Assembly (NCBI GenBank): GCA_031761405.1
Contig: JASEVX010000003.1
Coordinates: 16,161,139 to 16,225,138, forward strand
Reading direction: 5' to 3'
Length of the DNA: 64,000 nt
Source of the DNA: Serripes groenlandicus
Lineage: Eukaryota; Mollusca; Bivalvia; Cardiida; Cardiidae
Program-made: the position numbers and the translations under genes
Notes under the pieces: generated by a model
Told to the model about the DNA's origin: nothing
What the model saw: only the letters and a program-made list of their open reading frames with translations
The model's database searches: none
In this document: piece after piece, positions 44,687-56,639 of the stretch
Layout of the letters: every line of letters starts with the position of its first letter
How positions within the stretch are numbered: position 1 is the first letter of the stretch

Positions 44687-46381
44687 ATGTATTCTACAAA
44701 TTGTCCCGAATGTCACCAGGAATTCTCGAGGAGAGACGCAATGTTAAGACACTCTCGACAAAAACACATTGATTCGTATCAATCACTGCCACCACTGGGA
44801 GCGACATCACCACCACCACTGGGAGTAAGACCACCACCACCACCACCACGACCACCACCACCACCACCACCACCACTGGGAGAGACACCACCCCACCACT
44901 GGGAGTGACACCACCACCACCACCACCACCACCACCACCACTCAATGTGACACCATCATCGCCAATGGTACTCCAACACCCCTTTACAATGATGATTTCT
45001 GGACCCACAGGTAATGAAGTGGTTCTATTTACGATTTCATATTTTAAGTTCCGACATTATATATATATATGATTATGTTTTTGATATAAAGACTGGTACT
45101 TCGTAATACATTTCAGCATGCGGGAAAACGACGTTTGTCAAAGATTTGTTGCAGCATAACGATACTAGAATACAGCCCACAATACAGAAAATATTGTGGC
45201 TGTATAAGAGATGGCAACCACTCTATGATACAATTAGAGCGATTGTAAGCCCTCCAGTAACATTTATGCAGGGAATTCCTACAGAATTGGACGAAGACGA
45301 TTTCTTTGACTCGAAAATTAACAATTTATTAATAATGGACGATATGATGTCTGTGAGTGCAAAAGACACGCGAATCACAGAACTATTTACTGAAGGATCC
45401 CATCATAGGTCGTTATCAGTTATTTCGATCAATCAGAACATGTTTGCAAGCAAGGACCCAACCCAGAGAAGAAATTGTCATTACGTTGTGTTATACAACA
45501 ATCCTATTGACAAACAAACAGTAATGACATTAGCGAGACAGATGTATCCTGACAAAGCACACATATTTATGAAATCGTTTAACAAAGCGACAAGGAATCC
45601 ATATACATATCTTTTAGTGGATTTAAAACCGTTCACTCTAGAGAACAAAAGATTGGTATATAATACAGAATGGACCAATCAGGATCAGGAATACAAAAAC
45701 AAATCTTTAAAAGAGGGAATCAGCGACACATTAGTTCATTCAATGTTTGGACGTAGCAGTGTGCACATCGAGAAACCTCTGCAATATACACAACACGTGG
45801 ATGTATTAACCGAAAGCATGCCAGAAAACGCCTGTGACGATTGTGGACTTTTATTTGATTCTGCTCACGATGTACAGAGACATGTCAAAAGAGAATGGTG
45901 TCCTGAAAATAATATGCCACCCTTAAAGAAGCAGAAACTTGATGACACGGTTGACATCGTAGATGATGATGAAAATGTTGAAGAAAATGAAGGATTTTGT
46001 CAACTTTGGAAAGGAGCTCAAAAATATAATGAAGGCAAATTCGACAACTTTTTCAATCAAATAGTGGCTGATGGTGAAACTGAGGAAAAGGCTAGAGACA
46101 CGGCAGACGAGCGCACAAAACCGTACGATGAGAAGTTGTTTTTCTCAAAATATGAGAATTTATTAAACAATTATATGTTTCCTCTTGAAGACAACGTACT
46201 GCACAAAAAGGTATTGGCGTATGTAAAAACATTACTGACAAAGGGTGTAAACCAAACCACTGCTATCAAGAGAAGTGTCAGAAGATATAAACGAGAGTTC
46301 CAATACTTGTTTGAAAAAGGGGAATCGGATGACGAAGACAGTAATGATGAAATCGATGAATCTGAGTCAGAAAGTGATTAA
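44687..46381 (+). pseudogene. Polinton packaging-type ATPase with C2H2 fingers, frameshifted
   Basis: ATG at 44687 opens a C2H2 finger (CPEC...H....H), then a Pro-rich stretch from (CCA)n DNA. The exon ends 'HPFTMMISGPT' at 45010. A GT-AG intron (45011-45116) interrupts the Walker A motif, which continues 'CGKTTF' with a split Ala codon. The next exon (45117-46381) has a Walker B-like 'NNLLIMDDM', then 'SVISINQNMF' and 'RNCHYVVLYNN', typical of FtsK/HerA ATPases that pump DNA into capsids. A further finger (CDDC...H...C, about 45832-45900) and an acidic tail follow. The finger frame and the Walker frame differ by one base, with the switch at an extra C in 44891-44894. No capsid genes exist here for it to serve. 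Confidence 0.85.
44800..44940. repeat. (CCA)n-rich repeat inside the ATPase reading frame
   Basis: Runs of CCA/ACC punctuated by 'ctgggag' spacers, coding for Pro-rich sequence. Length change here is the likely cause of the frame switch. The antisense frame gives only Val/Gly runs. Confidence 0.85.
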
Positions 46382-46445
46382 ATACTAAATTATTGATAAC
46401 TATCTGTTCATTATTACTTGACAGTTGAACAGAGAGGAAACAAGT

Positions 46446-47716
46446 ATGGCTCATTGGGAAGATTATTTAAAGAAAATATATTACGATCCTTCACATCCAG
46501 CAAGTTTTGCCGGACCTCAGAAGTTATACAAAATCGTTAAAAGTGAAGGAAAATATAATATTGGAATGCATAGAATTAGGAAGTTTCTTCACAACCAAGA
46601 AAGTTATAGTTTTCACAAACCAGTAAGAAGGCGTTTCTCAAGAAATCATGTGGTCAGTGAGGGTATGAATGACCTTTGGATGGCTGATCTTATTGATATG
46701 GTCAAATATGAAAAATGGAACAAAGGTTACAAGTTCATTTTACTTGTTATTGACACATTCTCCAAATATGTGTGGGTGAGACCTATGAAGAATACGACGG
46801 GCGAAGGTGTGGCAGCAGAATTCCAAGACATATTTAAAATGTCTGGCAAAACCCCCACAAAACTGATTACAGATAAAGGAATTTAAATTTATATTCTTGC
46901 ATGCTTTATTCGTCATCTGATAAATTTTAGTAAATATACCCTAACTTTATTAATTAATTTTGTTTAACCATCAATCTAGGATAATTTCAGCCTCAGAATA
47001 TATATAATATATATTAATGTTTCTTTATTTTAAATGTTTCAGGTCAGGAGTTTCGTGCTAAAAAAGTACAAGATGTCATGAAAAAAAATGATGTTGCCTA
47101 TTTTCCAACACAAAATGAGACAAAGGCCTCTGTCTCAGAACGGGTCATAAAGACGATAAAGTCGAAGTTCGGCCGATATTTAACGTTTGAGGATGATTAC
47201 ACCTATCTACCTATACTTCAAGACATCGTTCAAAGTTATAACAAAACATTTCATAGAACGATTGGAACAGCACCTATCAATGTGAATGCCAACAACGAAG
47301 AGGAAATTAGATTATCGACCTACTTTTCACAGAACAAGTCGCGTGTGAAATCAGAGACAAATGAACTCAAACGTTTCAAATATAAGATAGGCGATCATGT
47401 CAGGATTACGTACTTAAAGAATGTATTTACTCGTGCTTATGATCAAACTTACTCTGGAGAGGTGTTTGTGATTTCAAAGCGCTATCATAGGGGCATATTG
47501 TCAATATACAGACTAATTGATTTGCAGAATGAAGACATTACAGGCACTTTCTATGAAAGTGAGCTGCAAAAAGTAGACTATGATGAAAATACAAGCTTTA
47601 AAATTGATAAAATTATTAAAACAAAGGGAAAAGGACTCAATAAACAATTATTGGTGAAATGGAAGCACTATCCAAACCGCTTCAATAGTTGGATTAAAGC
47701 AACTGATATACAGTGA
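46446..47716 (+). pseudogene. Polinton retroviral-type integrase with chromodomain; donor site mutated
   Basis: ATG at 46446 (the frame is open from 46425). An N-terminal 'HRIRKFL' region is followed by the DDE core: first Asp in 'WMADLID', second in 'LITDK', and the Glu in 'KASVSERVIKTIK', 33 residues on across the intron. Next come an SH3-like region ('GDHVRITY...F.R.YDQTYSGEVFVI') and a C-terminal chromodomain ('LLVKWKHYPNRFNSWI'). Such integrases insert Polintons, making 6-bp duplications; chromodomains may steer them to chromatin marks. The exons 46446-46878 and 47043-47716 give 368 codons plus stop if joined in phase 1, but the donor reads G/GA instead of G/GT. Without splicing the frame stops at 46886. 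The acceptor 'atgtttcag' is good. Confidence 0.88.
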
Positions 47717-49395
47717 CATATTATTACATGCTAGCTTTGACATTCATAGTATAAACATATTTAACTTTTATTTACTTATATTCAAATGCTTATGTGTTTT
47801 ATCTTGATATTCTTTACTTGTTCATATATCATATATTATGTTCTCCTTTTTGTATGCATATACCTTGTAAATAAACTGTTAAAACTGTAATAGTTTTCTT
47901 TTACATGCCCCCCTATTTATTAAATCTCATGTACAACGTTAATATACATATACAATAAGTATATCACTACTACATCGTGAAGTAAAATATTACCAATATA
48001 TTAACTTTTTAAAGGCTGTAAGTAAGCCAACGTTACTATGTATACATGTAGAACGTAAAATACACACGAAATAGCTTCAATATAATAAGGTTAACTGCGC
48101 TTAATTTTATCAATGTTAAAATGACAGTAAAAGTTACAAAATAATTCACAATTCATTGAGGCAGAAAACTAATGTAATGATTATGCATACAGCTTTTAAT
48201 ATATAGAAACGGGGAAACTCATAGAAACGTTTACAATTTGATATGCGAATTAATAGTAAAATAAATAGATTAGTTATTGTAAGTATTCTTTAAATGAATT
48301 TGATTTGGCGAAATATTAGTGTTCCTAAATGCTTTGTTTTGTTTCCTAACGTTACTTGCTATGATTATACACGATATAAACATTCAACAGCAAAATAAAA
48401 AGGAAATAATGATAAAAATCTCTTTGTAAAAGGAACAGTCATGGCCACAAAAGGACTCTCAGTTTGACCGTGGAATTAAAACGATATGTTAATCGTGGTG
48501 CGAATAAAGTTTACGAAAAACAAAGATACGTGTGTCTTTGAACCACTATGACAATACTTAATGCGTAACACAGTGTTATCATTTCTTACTTAGGGTATAT
48601 CCTCTGAAAGTCATAGCTATCAAAACATGAATTATCGTTCATGTGTATATATAAAAATTCTTACCTTTAAAGGAATTCCATAACACAAACTTACAGCATA
48701 AAATAACACCAGCCGATCCTTCGTATAAACTACCCGTTATGAATTTTGAAACTACCGCCAAGTTTCTATTTGTATTATCAAGCAAGTGATATGCTTGACA
48801 AATTCATGAATAACCACCTTGTGTAACGTATGACATTATTTTATCATATTACAATGGTATAGATCATATGTAATATGTACGATGTTATCCTTAAACTATT
48901 AACATATCTTTACATCGGTAAAAGGGTAGTATTAAAGTATTCTCTATTGTGGTTAATACATGTTAATGAGAATAAGAATATTTCAGCACTTAGACAGTTG
49001 AACAAAACCGTTTTAACCTAGACAAATATATGTTTTTCAAAAATGTAAACACCCGTATGTAGTACAAATTATGCGACCTCTTTCGTTGAGGGTAAATCCC
49101 CCATCTCATTGTTCATAAACCTTAACCCTTTCCCTTATACGACATTTCTGCAGCAGACGACTTTGACCTTATTTTGTCAATAAACAGATAATTTCTTTAA
49201 TTGAATGGATAACCTATGACAAACAGTGGAACATATTGTGGCAAAAGGATTGCTCGTTTTGAGCAATTTCTTCTTATGTCGTTATGTTTTCCAAAAGACT
49301 TCTGCTGCAGAATTGTCGTATGAGGGAAAGATAGGCTGTTCGAGTTGACATCGATAACGTCACGTCGGCTTGATTTCAAGTTTGTTTACAATTTA
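47717..49395. other. Non-coding right part of the Polinton
   Basis: A+T-rich, no open frame of note. An AATAAA at 47870-47875, about 155 bases past the integrase stop, is the likely poly(A) signal. Contains the MITE at 49122-49333. This is where capsid genes would be expected in a full-size element, but nothing remains. Confidence 0.6.
49122..49333. mobile_element. piggyBac-like MITE inside the Polinton
   Basis: TTAACCCTTTCCCTTATACGACATTTC to 'ctgctgcagaattgtcgtatgagggaaagat'. Ends 63 bases inside the right TIR; its right TTAA is lost. Confidence 0.75.
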
Positions 49396-49501
49396 CACGC
49401 ACTAAGATGAACTCTACATTTCTCCCTCCACATATCAAAGTGATGACGTCACATGAGTTATAGAGTAAATGCCACTACATGAAGTGCCGTAGATGACTAC
49501 T
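49396..49501 (-). repeat. Right terminal inverted repeat
   Basis: Inverse of 38871-38976 with four substitutions and no gaps; ends GATGACTACT. Confidence 0.92.
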
Positions 49502-49507
49502 CTTACA
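49502..49507. repeat. Right target-site duplication CTTACA
   Basis: Exact direct match of 38851-38856. Confidence 0.88.
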
Positions 49508-49698
49508 ATTCAAAGTATGTAAATTCTGCTCAATGCAACAAAGGAACGATCAACCGAAACGAAAAGAGAAGTAATCATCAAAGGACATATACTTATGTAT
49601 TGGCAGATTAACATGCCCATCTGAACCGATTATTTGAAAAGACAATGTTTTAGAAACATTTGCTTCGAAAATATTCGCAGGTAAACATGGAAACTATT

Positions 49699-49922
49699 TT
49701 AACAATTTCCTTCATTCTGACGCTTCTACAGCAGACGGCTTTTTAAAAACATGGCAATAAAAGAAGAAATTGCTCAAAACGAGCAATTTCTACTTTTGTT
49801 ACCATGTTTTCAACTCTATTCAATTATTGTTCTTTCATTTAAAGGGATTTACTCTGCTTTTGCCTAGACGTTTTTTTTCAAAATCGTCTGCTGCATATTT
49901 GCTGTATGTGGGAAAGGGTTAA
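49699..49922. mobile_element. piggyBac-like MITE
   Basis: Left end worn ('ttaacaatttccttcattctgacgc'), central palindrome 'gaaattgctcaaaacgagcaatttc' perfect, right end 'gtatgtgggaaagggttaa'. Confidence 0.72.
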
Positions 49923-50679
49923 AAGATGAAATTAGATTTTAAGATACTATTGGAAATATAGTATACAAGAAGATGTTGCCCACTATGAGAAATCTCTCCA
50001 TTTCCACACACAAAGGTCTATCGTATAGGCGTACACATATCATTTACAAAAGTGCGTGATAAACACGGAATTAATCTCGAAGAAGGTCAACACTGACACC
50101 GTATCTGTAACAACTCCAAGCGGAGTGTAGGAATGATATAACATTAATATACCTCTATGATACTTCTATGATGGTTCTGGGATCTGAAGTAAGGATAAAT
50201 GTCATTTTTTGCCCTTTTCCTTCAGTACTGTTCGGATACTGTGTATCTTGGATTCGTCCATGCTTTGATTAACTTAGATCATAGTTATCTTGCAACACAT
50301 TATTTAAATAAAGTTTTAACCAAAAACGTGCTCCAAAGTCATGACCAAATTCAGGATCTGAATGTTCACTTACTGTTTGACAACATTTGCATCATGACGT
50401 CACTTCAACAAAACATGTTGCTCTGAATTGCGCCTTATGAGTTATACGTTTATGAGCATGCGTTATAAACAAGTGACATATAAACTGAACATTAAATCAT
50501 CGAGAGCAGCATATCAGGAAAAAATATCTTTAATCAGGAATACAATTATTTAATTATATTCGATGCATTTGTAACCTATAATTTACAATATAAAGCAAAA
50601 TGAACACTCAAATACACTCTTTCTTATCTTGATTTATTTTTATTCCCGCCACAGAACTTCCATGTTAGTCTTTTTAGAT

Positions 50680-50800
50680 AGCCTGAGCCGACGGCTCAAG
50701 GTGATCTATTTTGATCATTCTCTGTCCATCGTCCGTCTTCGTTAAAGTGTTTCCATAGTCGTCTGTTGCAGAGTTGTTGTATATTGGAAAGGGTTATTAA
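50680..50800 (-). mobile_element. Reversed pearl end joined to a MITE end
   Basis: 'agcctgagccgacggctcaaggtgatctattttgatc...cgtccgtcttcg' is the pearl 3-prime end in reverse. From 50748 'ccatagtcgtctgttgcagagttgttgtatattggaaagggtta' is a MITE right arm. Confidence 0.6.
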
Positions 50801-53800
50801 TAAACAGCACTTAAATTATTGAAGTTGATGCTATAGTAAACAACTTCGAGGCATATAAAAAAAAAATCAGGAGCCATTACATTTCTATTGACTACGAAGT
50901 TACGAATGATCTTCAATTATAAAAAGTCTCCAAAACCAAGCTTTGTTTGCAACATCTCAAGCCTTCATCGTTATTGAGTATAGACAGTTATGCAATTGAA
51001 GTCACTATAACATAAATAATACTGTTGTGCCGTTCAATTTGACAATTTGGTTCTTCTCTTTCACTATGACTTTGTCTATTAACTATGTATAATTTGAATG
51101 TTTAGTGATTAATTGAAATCTGTTACAAGTTTACATTTACATCATGCCGTCAAAACGGCGTGTCAAGAAACATCAAAAGGATATTTGATGTTTGTTAAGT
51201 TTTTATATGTAATTGTTATTCAATCAACCTTACTTAATTATATCCCCTTTCTCAGACATTTCGACTGGAAAGTTAACAATAGATGTTATCAATGCCATAT
51301 GTCGCCTTGAGCTGTTTTAGCAGTGATTGACACAGCTTATCTTATTTGTTATATTTATATCCAATGGCTAATCTTGAGTTAATTAATCATATTATTTGGT
51401 TGGTCAGTTAATAAAACCGAAGTTGATGTTCTGAAGTCAATTTTACATAAATTGACATTCTAGTTTGAAAACAAGCAATTATATCAAGGAGAACCTTGAC
51501 TTTGATTCATACTTTGGGAGTTCCAGATACATATATATAGTTATAAACATCTTGAGTTCAAGAGACTTAGATATTTTGTGTTACATTTATCTTAAATTGT
51601 TGGAGTGACAATATCTGTATCTGTTTTAAGTGATAATTAAACTTTGTTGAACTTTTCCTTGAGTTACATACTATTTTTAAACACAGAAATCGCAGCATAA
51701 CATACACCCAAGATTCAGAAAGACAGACTAACAGACATGATCAGAATATGTCAAACTGAGTCTTCAGGTCCCTTGATCTAAAAAATAAATAAAAAAATGA
51801 ACCATTAACATATGAAAACTTTATACCAATTGAATAGGAATTGCTGATCATTTTTTACTTATGCTCAATGTTTTCAAGAATCTTCTAAGTGGTTAGCAAC
51901 GGGTTGATTTAGAAATATCGAAATCATAATATCCGAGTTGTATTACCCTATACTCCCATGTTATCAGTAAACAATGAAGTATCATGTGTATCTCTTTACT
52001 GCCCTCCGGCATCACTATCGATGTATACATACCGAATGTTACGTAAATGTCCGGTAATTTCCGTTAAGTAGCAAAATTATAACAAGATCAGATAACAGTC
52101 AAATTAGTCAATAATTACTCTGGCTTAATTAGTACGGCACAGTGGTATATTGTATCCCCTGTTTATGACATGACGAGCATTGTGCCATATGACCGAATAC
52201 TTTACTTATTGTAGACATGACGGCCCTCTTCTGGCGCTCACGAGTTGCAGGAAATGCAATAAAACTGATGCATCATTGCCACAATAAGAGATATACTCTG
52301 TATTTGTCCGATATCTCTAATTACTCCTTAGATGTTTTGTTTAATCAAGCGACACTAAAAATATCATTCCTGGTTTTTTATTATGTTGTGGTATTTACTG
52401 GCAGAAGAACATAATCGGTATTAAATTTGTCAATGACTTACGAACATTATTACATCGCAGACAATCGAAGGACGGGTCTAATGAAATTCTGAAAGATTTT
52501 GCTATTTATTACATTGGTTTGCTAGGTGCCGTTGTTGTACGTGTGTTATCTATAAGACTTTTTATGTGAACAGTAGGTGTCAAGTTGGGTCTCATTGTCC
52601 TCGCTGTTTATTTCATCGGCAATATTATCTTCATTCATTTCTATCAAAGGTCACAATTTGCTGGTCTTGCCATTACAGAAAAGGTATTTTAGTATCACTG
52701 TGAACATTTTCACTATCTTCTCTGGTCGATCTCTTCCTATTTGTCGACCTGAATGATAGGACAAGGACAACATGGAGGATCATTGACAACTTGGGTTTGT
52801 TGTTTGGAGAAAATACCACGTATTTTTTGTTACACGACGCACCAACGCCGTGTATTTAAGGGTGGCTTACAATCTTTACCTTGGAAGAGCAATATACCTA
52901 TTGTTCTTTTGTCATTGCCAACTTTCGGAAAATCCGGTGTTTCGAAAGCTCCTATGGAGTTATATAGGTAACAATAGTTAAATTGCTCATACAAATTAGT
53001 TAATGAATGAATCATTTCATTTTAAACGAATATGTTCGGAAAACATTTGCTTTTTAATATGGAATTTTTAATATAATTCTTTAATTTAAAAAAATCCGAT
53101 CGCTTCATTTCAAACAGTTCAAGATGCAGAATTGTTTTCTCTTTCATGTGTACTAATTGAAATCATTATTTATAAATATATATTTGTCCTTTTTTAACAT
53201 TTATGTAAAATTCGATGCCTCAGAAAGATAAAATCTCAGCACGGTAAAATACACCCACCCCACCCCAATCCCCTCATCAGCTTATCACACCATTTATGAC
53301 CTGATAACGGAAATTGACTGAGCATATTGATTTTTGTATAATTTTATAAATATATATATACAAATAATCTTCAATCACTGCAAAAACTTTGTTGACTTTA
53401 TATACGCGTATTGGAAATGTAGAAAATACAGCAGTACTCATTTCCGTCAAAGCCTTAAATAAACAAATATCAAAGTTTTCACTCTTCTAGAATAAATCGA
53501 GACTGGGAATATAATAAAACAAAACCTTTTATGACCCCCATAAATTACTCTAGCTTATCAAGCCAAGCGGAGAGCGACAGATACCTGGTAAACTAGCTTA
53601 TGTAAACGCCAGTATTGCTCGGAGATAGAGATCGCTCGATAGCCTGATAAGCCCCGAAGTCGGCAATGTTTCTACCACTTTTACAACGAAAGTGAAACCA
53701 ATCTTCACGGAAGTGAAACCTGCGTTTCTTTTATACATTTGTTTGGTTTATAACATTATAAAAATCAAATATTTATCATTAAAAAGGTATTTGAACTTCA
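50801..53800. other. 3 kb with no gene or repeat recognised
   Basis: A+T-rich with scattered short open stretches on both strands, no motif, no splice-flanked coding pattern. Confidence 0.4.
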
Positions 53801-53807
53801 TACGACA

Positions 53808-54150
53808 TAGTGCTAGGTGGACTTGTGGTTAACAGGCTGGACTGTTAATCTAGAGGTTTGGGGTTAAAATTCCGGTCCGTGGTATTGATTTTTATGTTGT
53901 GCTTTAAGTGTCTCCCGCTCTACTAGAGATCGAGTACTGGTCCTTTCCAGCCAGAAAAAGGTGCCTCGCGTAAACTAGGGCTAGGGTATCGCACCCGGAT
54001 TAACTTGCATCTAACTCTTGTCTCTTGAACTTTTCTTTACCTGTCAGATGCTTATACATGATAAAGTGTACACTTTCAAATGGGCCTATAGAAGCTTAAA
54101 TGCCTATGCTCAATTAAAGTAATTTGTCTCTATAATACATTACTTAAAAA
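53808..54150 (+). mobile_element. tRNA-derived SINE
   Basis: 'gctaggtggacttgtggttaacaggctgg...gaggtttggggttaaaattcc' has A- and B-box-like spacing. The body continues with 'gagtactggtcctttccagccagaaaaaggtgcctcgcg' to about 54150. Confidence 0.65.
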
Positions 54151-54582
54151 TCGGTAGTGCACGCCGGATGAGATGAAACCGAACGACATACATTTGAAAA
54201 TACAAAAATACACCCTGAATCCTATAACCATAAACTATGATAAAGAATATTTACCGTGACTTTTGTAAATTGAATTTAAGTGCTTATTATAATTAGTTGA
54301 ATCTATGATGTTAGACGTTTTAAGATGAAATAGAAAACAGTGTTTATTTTGATCACGTAATCGAATTCGCGCCATTGATGGCGTTATATAAATTATGACC
54401 TTGCAGGTCTAAATTATACTTTCTTTTATGCCGCGTACTATTGCTTTTACTCGTCTTATCATTTACTTTGGTTAACAACATGATCATTGGTGTTGGTTGT
54501 GTTGTAAACTTACTTACGTTGTCCAATATTTAGATATTTCTACACAAGACAGTAGCGTGAGTTGTAATTGTGTATAATTTAT

Positions 54583-54607
54583 TAGTCGCCGGGCAGAAGC
54601 CCGCGAC
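54583..54607. repeat. Small GC-rich hairpin (AGTCGC-CGGGC)
   Basis: AGTCGCCGGGC / GCCCGCGACT, a ten-pair stem with one bulge in A+T-rich surroundings. Probably a repeat terminus. Confidence 0.6.
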
Positions 54608-54965
54608 TTCTATTTTTATTAGCTTTTCGGAAATGACATGGGAGGAGAGTTATTGTTAGAAAAAAACAAATTTAAATGTCTTGAACATATTACAATTGTG
54701 ATTGTTTAAAAACACTTAGTTATGACACATCTAAAATGAAATAAATAATCCGATGTTTTAAGTATTTGCAGTTTCTTTATTTTGACTCGCATTTATGTTT
54801 TTTTGATTTATAAGTAATTGACTAGACGATAATAATGTTAATCTCATGTTTTTCGTATGATCACAAAATGTTTGGAATTCGTTTCGCTGACGTCTATTAT
54901 TACGAACAGAAAGTGATAAAGTAATGCAGAAAATCAATGAATAACATTTATAATGAACGAGGTTT

Positions 54966-55270
54966 AAACATGAGGGCCAAGATGCTTAAGGTCCTTAATC
55001 AATTACCTGTAGTATGGTAAAGAAGCAAATGTGTAACAGCCCTTTTCTGATGCCATCTGGCAACTACCTTTTTAAACCAGTCAATATGACTGGAACAAGT
55101 TATGTAAGAAGTCACATTTCTGCTTAACCCTTTCGCTAATAGAAACGGTCTGTCTCTGACTCCTTTGCAGCAGACGACTCAGGAAAAGATTGTCGCCAAA
55201 GGTATAAATACTCAATATGTGAAAGTTATCCTTTTTCAACAATATTTGATAAATAATTATACTTTGTATG
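54966..55270. mobile_element. Pearl 5-prime stub joined to a MITE left half
   Basis: 'aaacatgagggccaagatgcttaaggtccttaatcaattacctg' then a partial core. At 55124 TTAACCCTTTCGCTAATAGAAAC opens a MITE copy that fades near 55270. Confidence 0.6.
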
Positions 55271-55731
55271 AGTGAATCTATAGCTCCTGCATAGGAATTT
55301 GGGGGTATTTAATGTTGATAGCACTTTTTTGCAGGAAACGACGTCGCTTCATTTTACGTTACGCCAACTAAAGTGTTACGGAAATGACGTCACGTCGTTC
55401 TTTGGCTACGGTACAGTCAAAAGTCATGTTCTGACGTCGAATTTCGGTCGTTTATTTAAAAGTTCCATTTATTTTTTAACTTGTTTGTACAAAAGTTAGA
55501 TCACACGAAAATAACACATCACTTTTATGACCTTAAATGTCGATTAAGTATTTTTTTTAAAGATTAATTTTCAATCTGTGTTTTATTCTTTACCAAAATG
55601 GCGGCCCCCATGGATTGGTGGGTCACTTCAGAAAGCTTCATGGGTTAAGAAAAAAAAAAAAATCTCACACATGTTACCTATGAGCGAAAAAAACAATTTA
55701 TGTGTTTTTTTTCGTATTAGTTTTATCATAT

Positions 55732-55934
55732 ATGAGCCGTTCCACGAGAAAATCAAAATTATTGACTCTGCGTAATGTATCGATCCAGATCATAGGGAAA
55801 GAGTTATAGAGTAATGATTCCCGAAACAGAAAATCCACAGGAGGCGCAAAATGTCTGTCCGGGTTAGCCCTCGTGATTCTGGTCGAAACATTACGCAGAA
55901 TCCACAATGTTGGTTTTCTCGTGGAACGTCTCAT
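55732..55934. repeat. Foldback element with 47-bp arms
   Basis: 55732-55778 and the complement of 55888-55934 share 'CGTTCCACGAGAAAA' and 'TCTGCGTAATGT', about 83 percent overall, with a 109-bp spacer. The 128-codon minus-strand open stretch here is a shadow of it. Confidence 0.7.
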
Positions 55935-56639
55935 ATTATTTCGCATATTTACATCAACTAACATTATACAATTCATCGTTTTTGGATTGGGACGATCGTG
56001 CAAACTAATTACGTCCCTCATTTCTGTAATTTGACAACATAAGCCTGATTTTGACCTTTGAGTTGAAATGCTGCTGATATACATGTAAATATGTTATTAC
56101 GACCTTCATGTACAAGGTGTCTCATAATATGTTACCATTTTAAATGGTAATATTTCTATTTTGATGTTACTACTAATTTGTGTACATATTACAGTTTTAT
56201 TTGGTATGCACAATGCAAAACATAATTTACATGTATGTCCGATAAATTAAAAGTTGGAGTCGTTTATATAACAACCTGTATTTTTGTTAAAACAAGTGGG
56301 ATGAAACTGCATATACATCATTGTAATCCACGTCGATAGTAAAACTGAAATTTGGAATTAATCTTCCAGAAAAGGTTGTTTGCGAAATGGTCAGGTGTTT
56401 TTGTTATAAAACAGTGGAACGCAATTAAAAAAAAGCAATCCTAGATTTTATGACAACAGAGTAGTTAAAAACTTCTCCTAGACATTAATCACGTATCAAA
56501 AGAGGTGTTTTAAATCATGAATAGTGTATGTTCGTCATGTACATCACCATAGTAACTTCATATATATTTTCTGTTTTCTCATTTTCCAATACTAGTCCAG
56601 TTATCTGCCCCTTGTCAAAAATATGTTTTATCGATGTTG

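Larger units (their letters stand above)
38857..49501. mobile_element. Polinton/Maverick element, 10,645 bp, both ends defined
   Basis: Bounded by 106-bp terminal inverted repeats (38871-38976 and 49396-49501, 102 of 106 matching), beginning AGTAGTCATC and flanked by CTTACA duplications. Gene content is family B DNA polymerase (minus), FtsK/HerA-type ATPase (plus) and chromodomain integrase (plus). These genes, together with the TIRs and the 6-bp duplication, define Polintons. The usual length is 15-20 kb; the major and minor capsid and maturation protease genes are missing. A SINE (39048-39279) and a MITE (49122-49333) were inserted later. Coding breaks suggest inactivity. Confidence 0.93.

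Noticed and set aside
44694..45008. 104-codon Gly/Val-rich minus-strand frame
   Set aside because: Antisense reading of the (CCA)n repeat in the ATPase gene.
38857..49501. Interpreting the polymerase-ATPase-integrase block as an intact endogenous virus
   Set aside because: No capsid or protease genes, and frameshifts, stops and splice-site changes in the retained genes. A decayed Polinton derivative fits better.
52217..52414. 65-codon plus-strand frame beginning at an ATG
   Set aside because: No motif, no splice signals in phase, and a length expected by chance in this composition.
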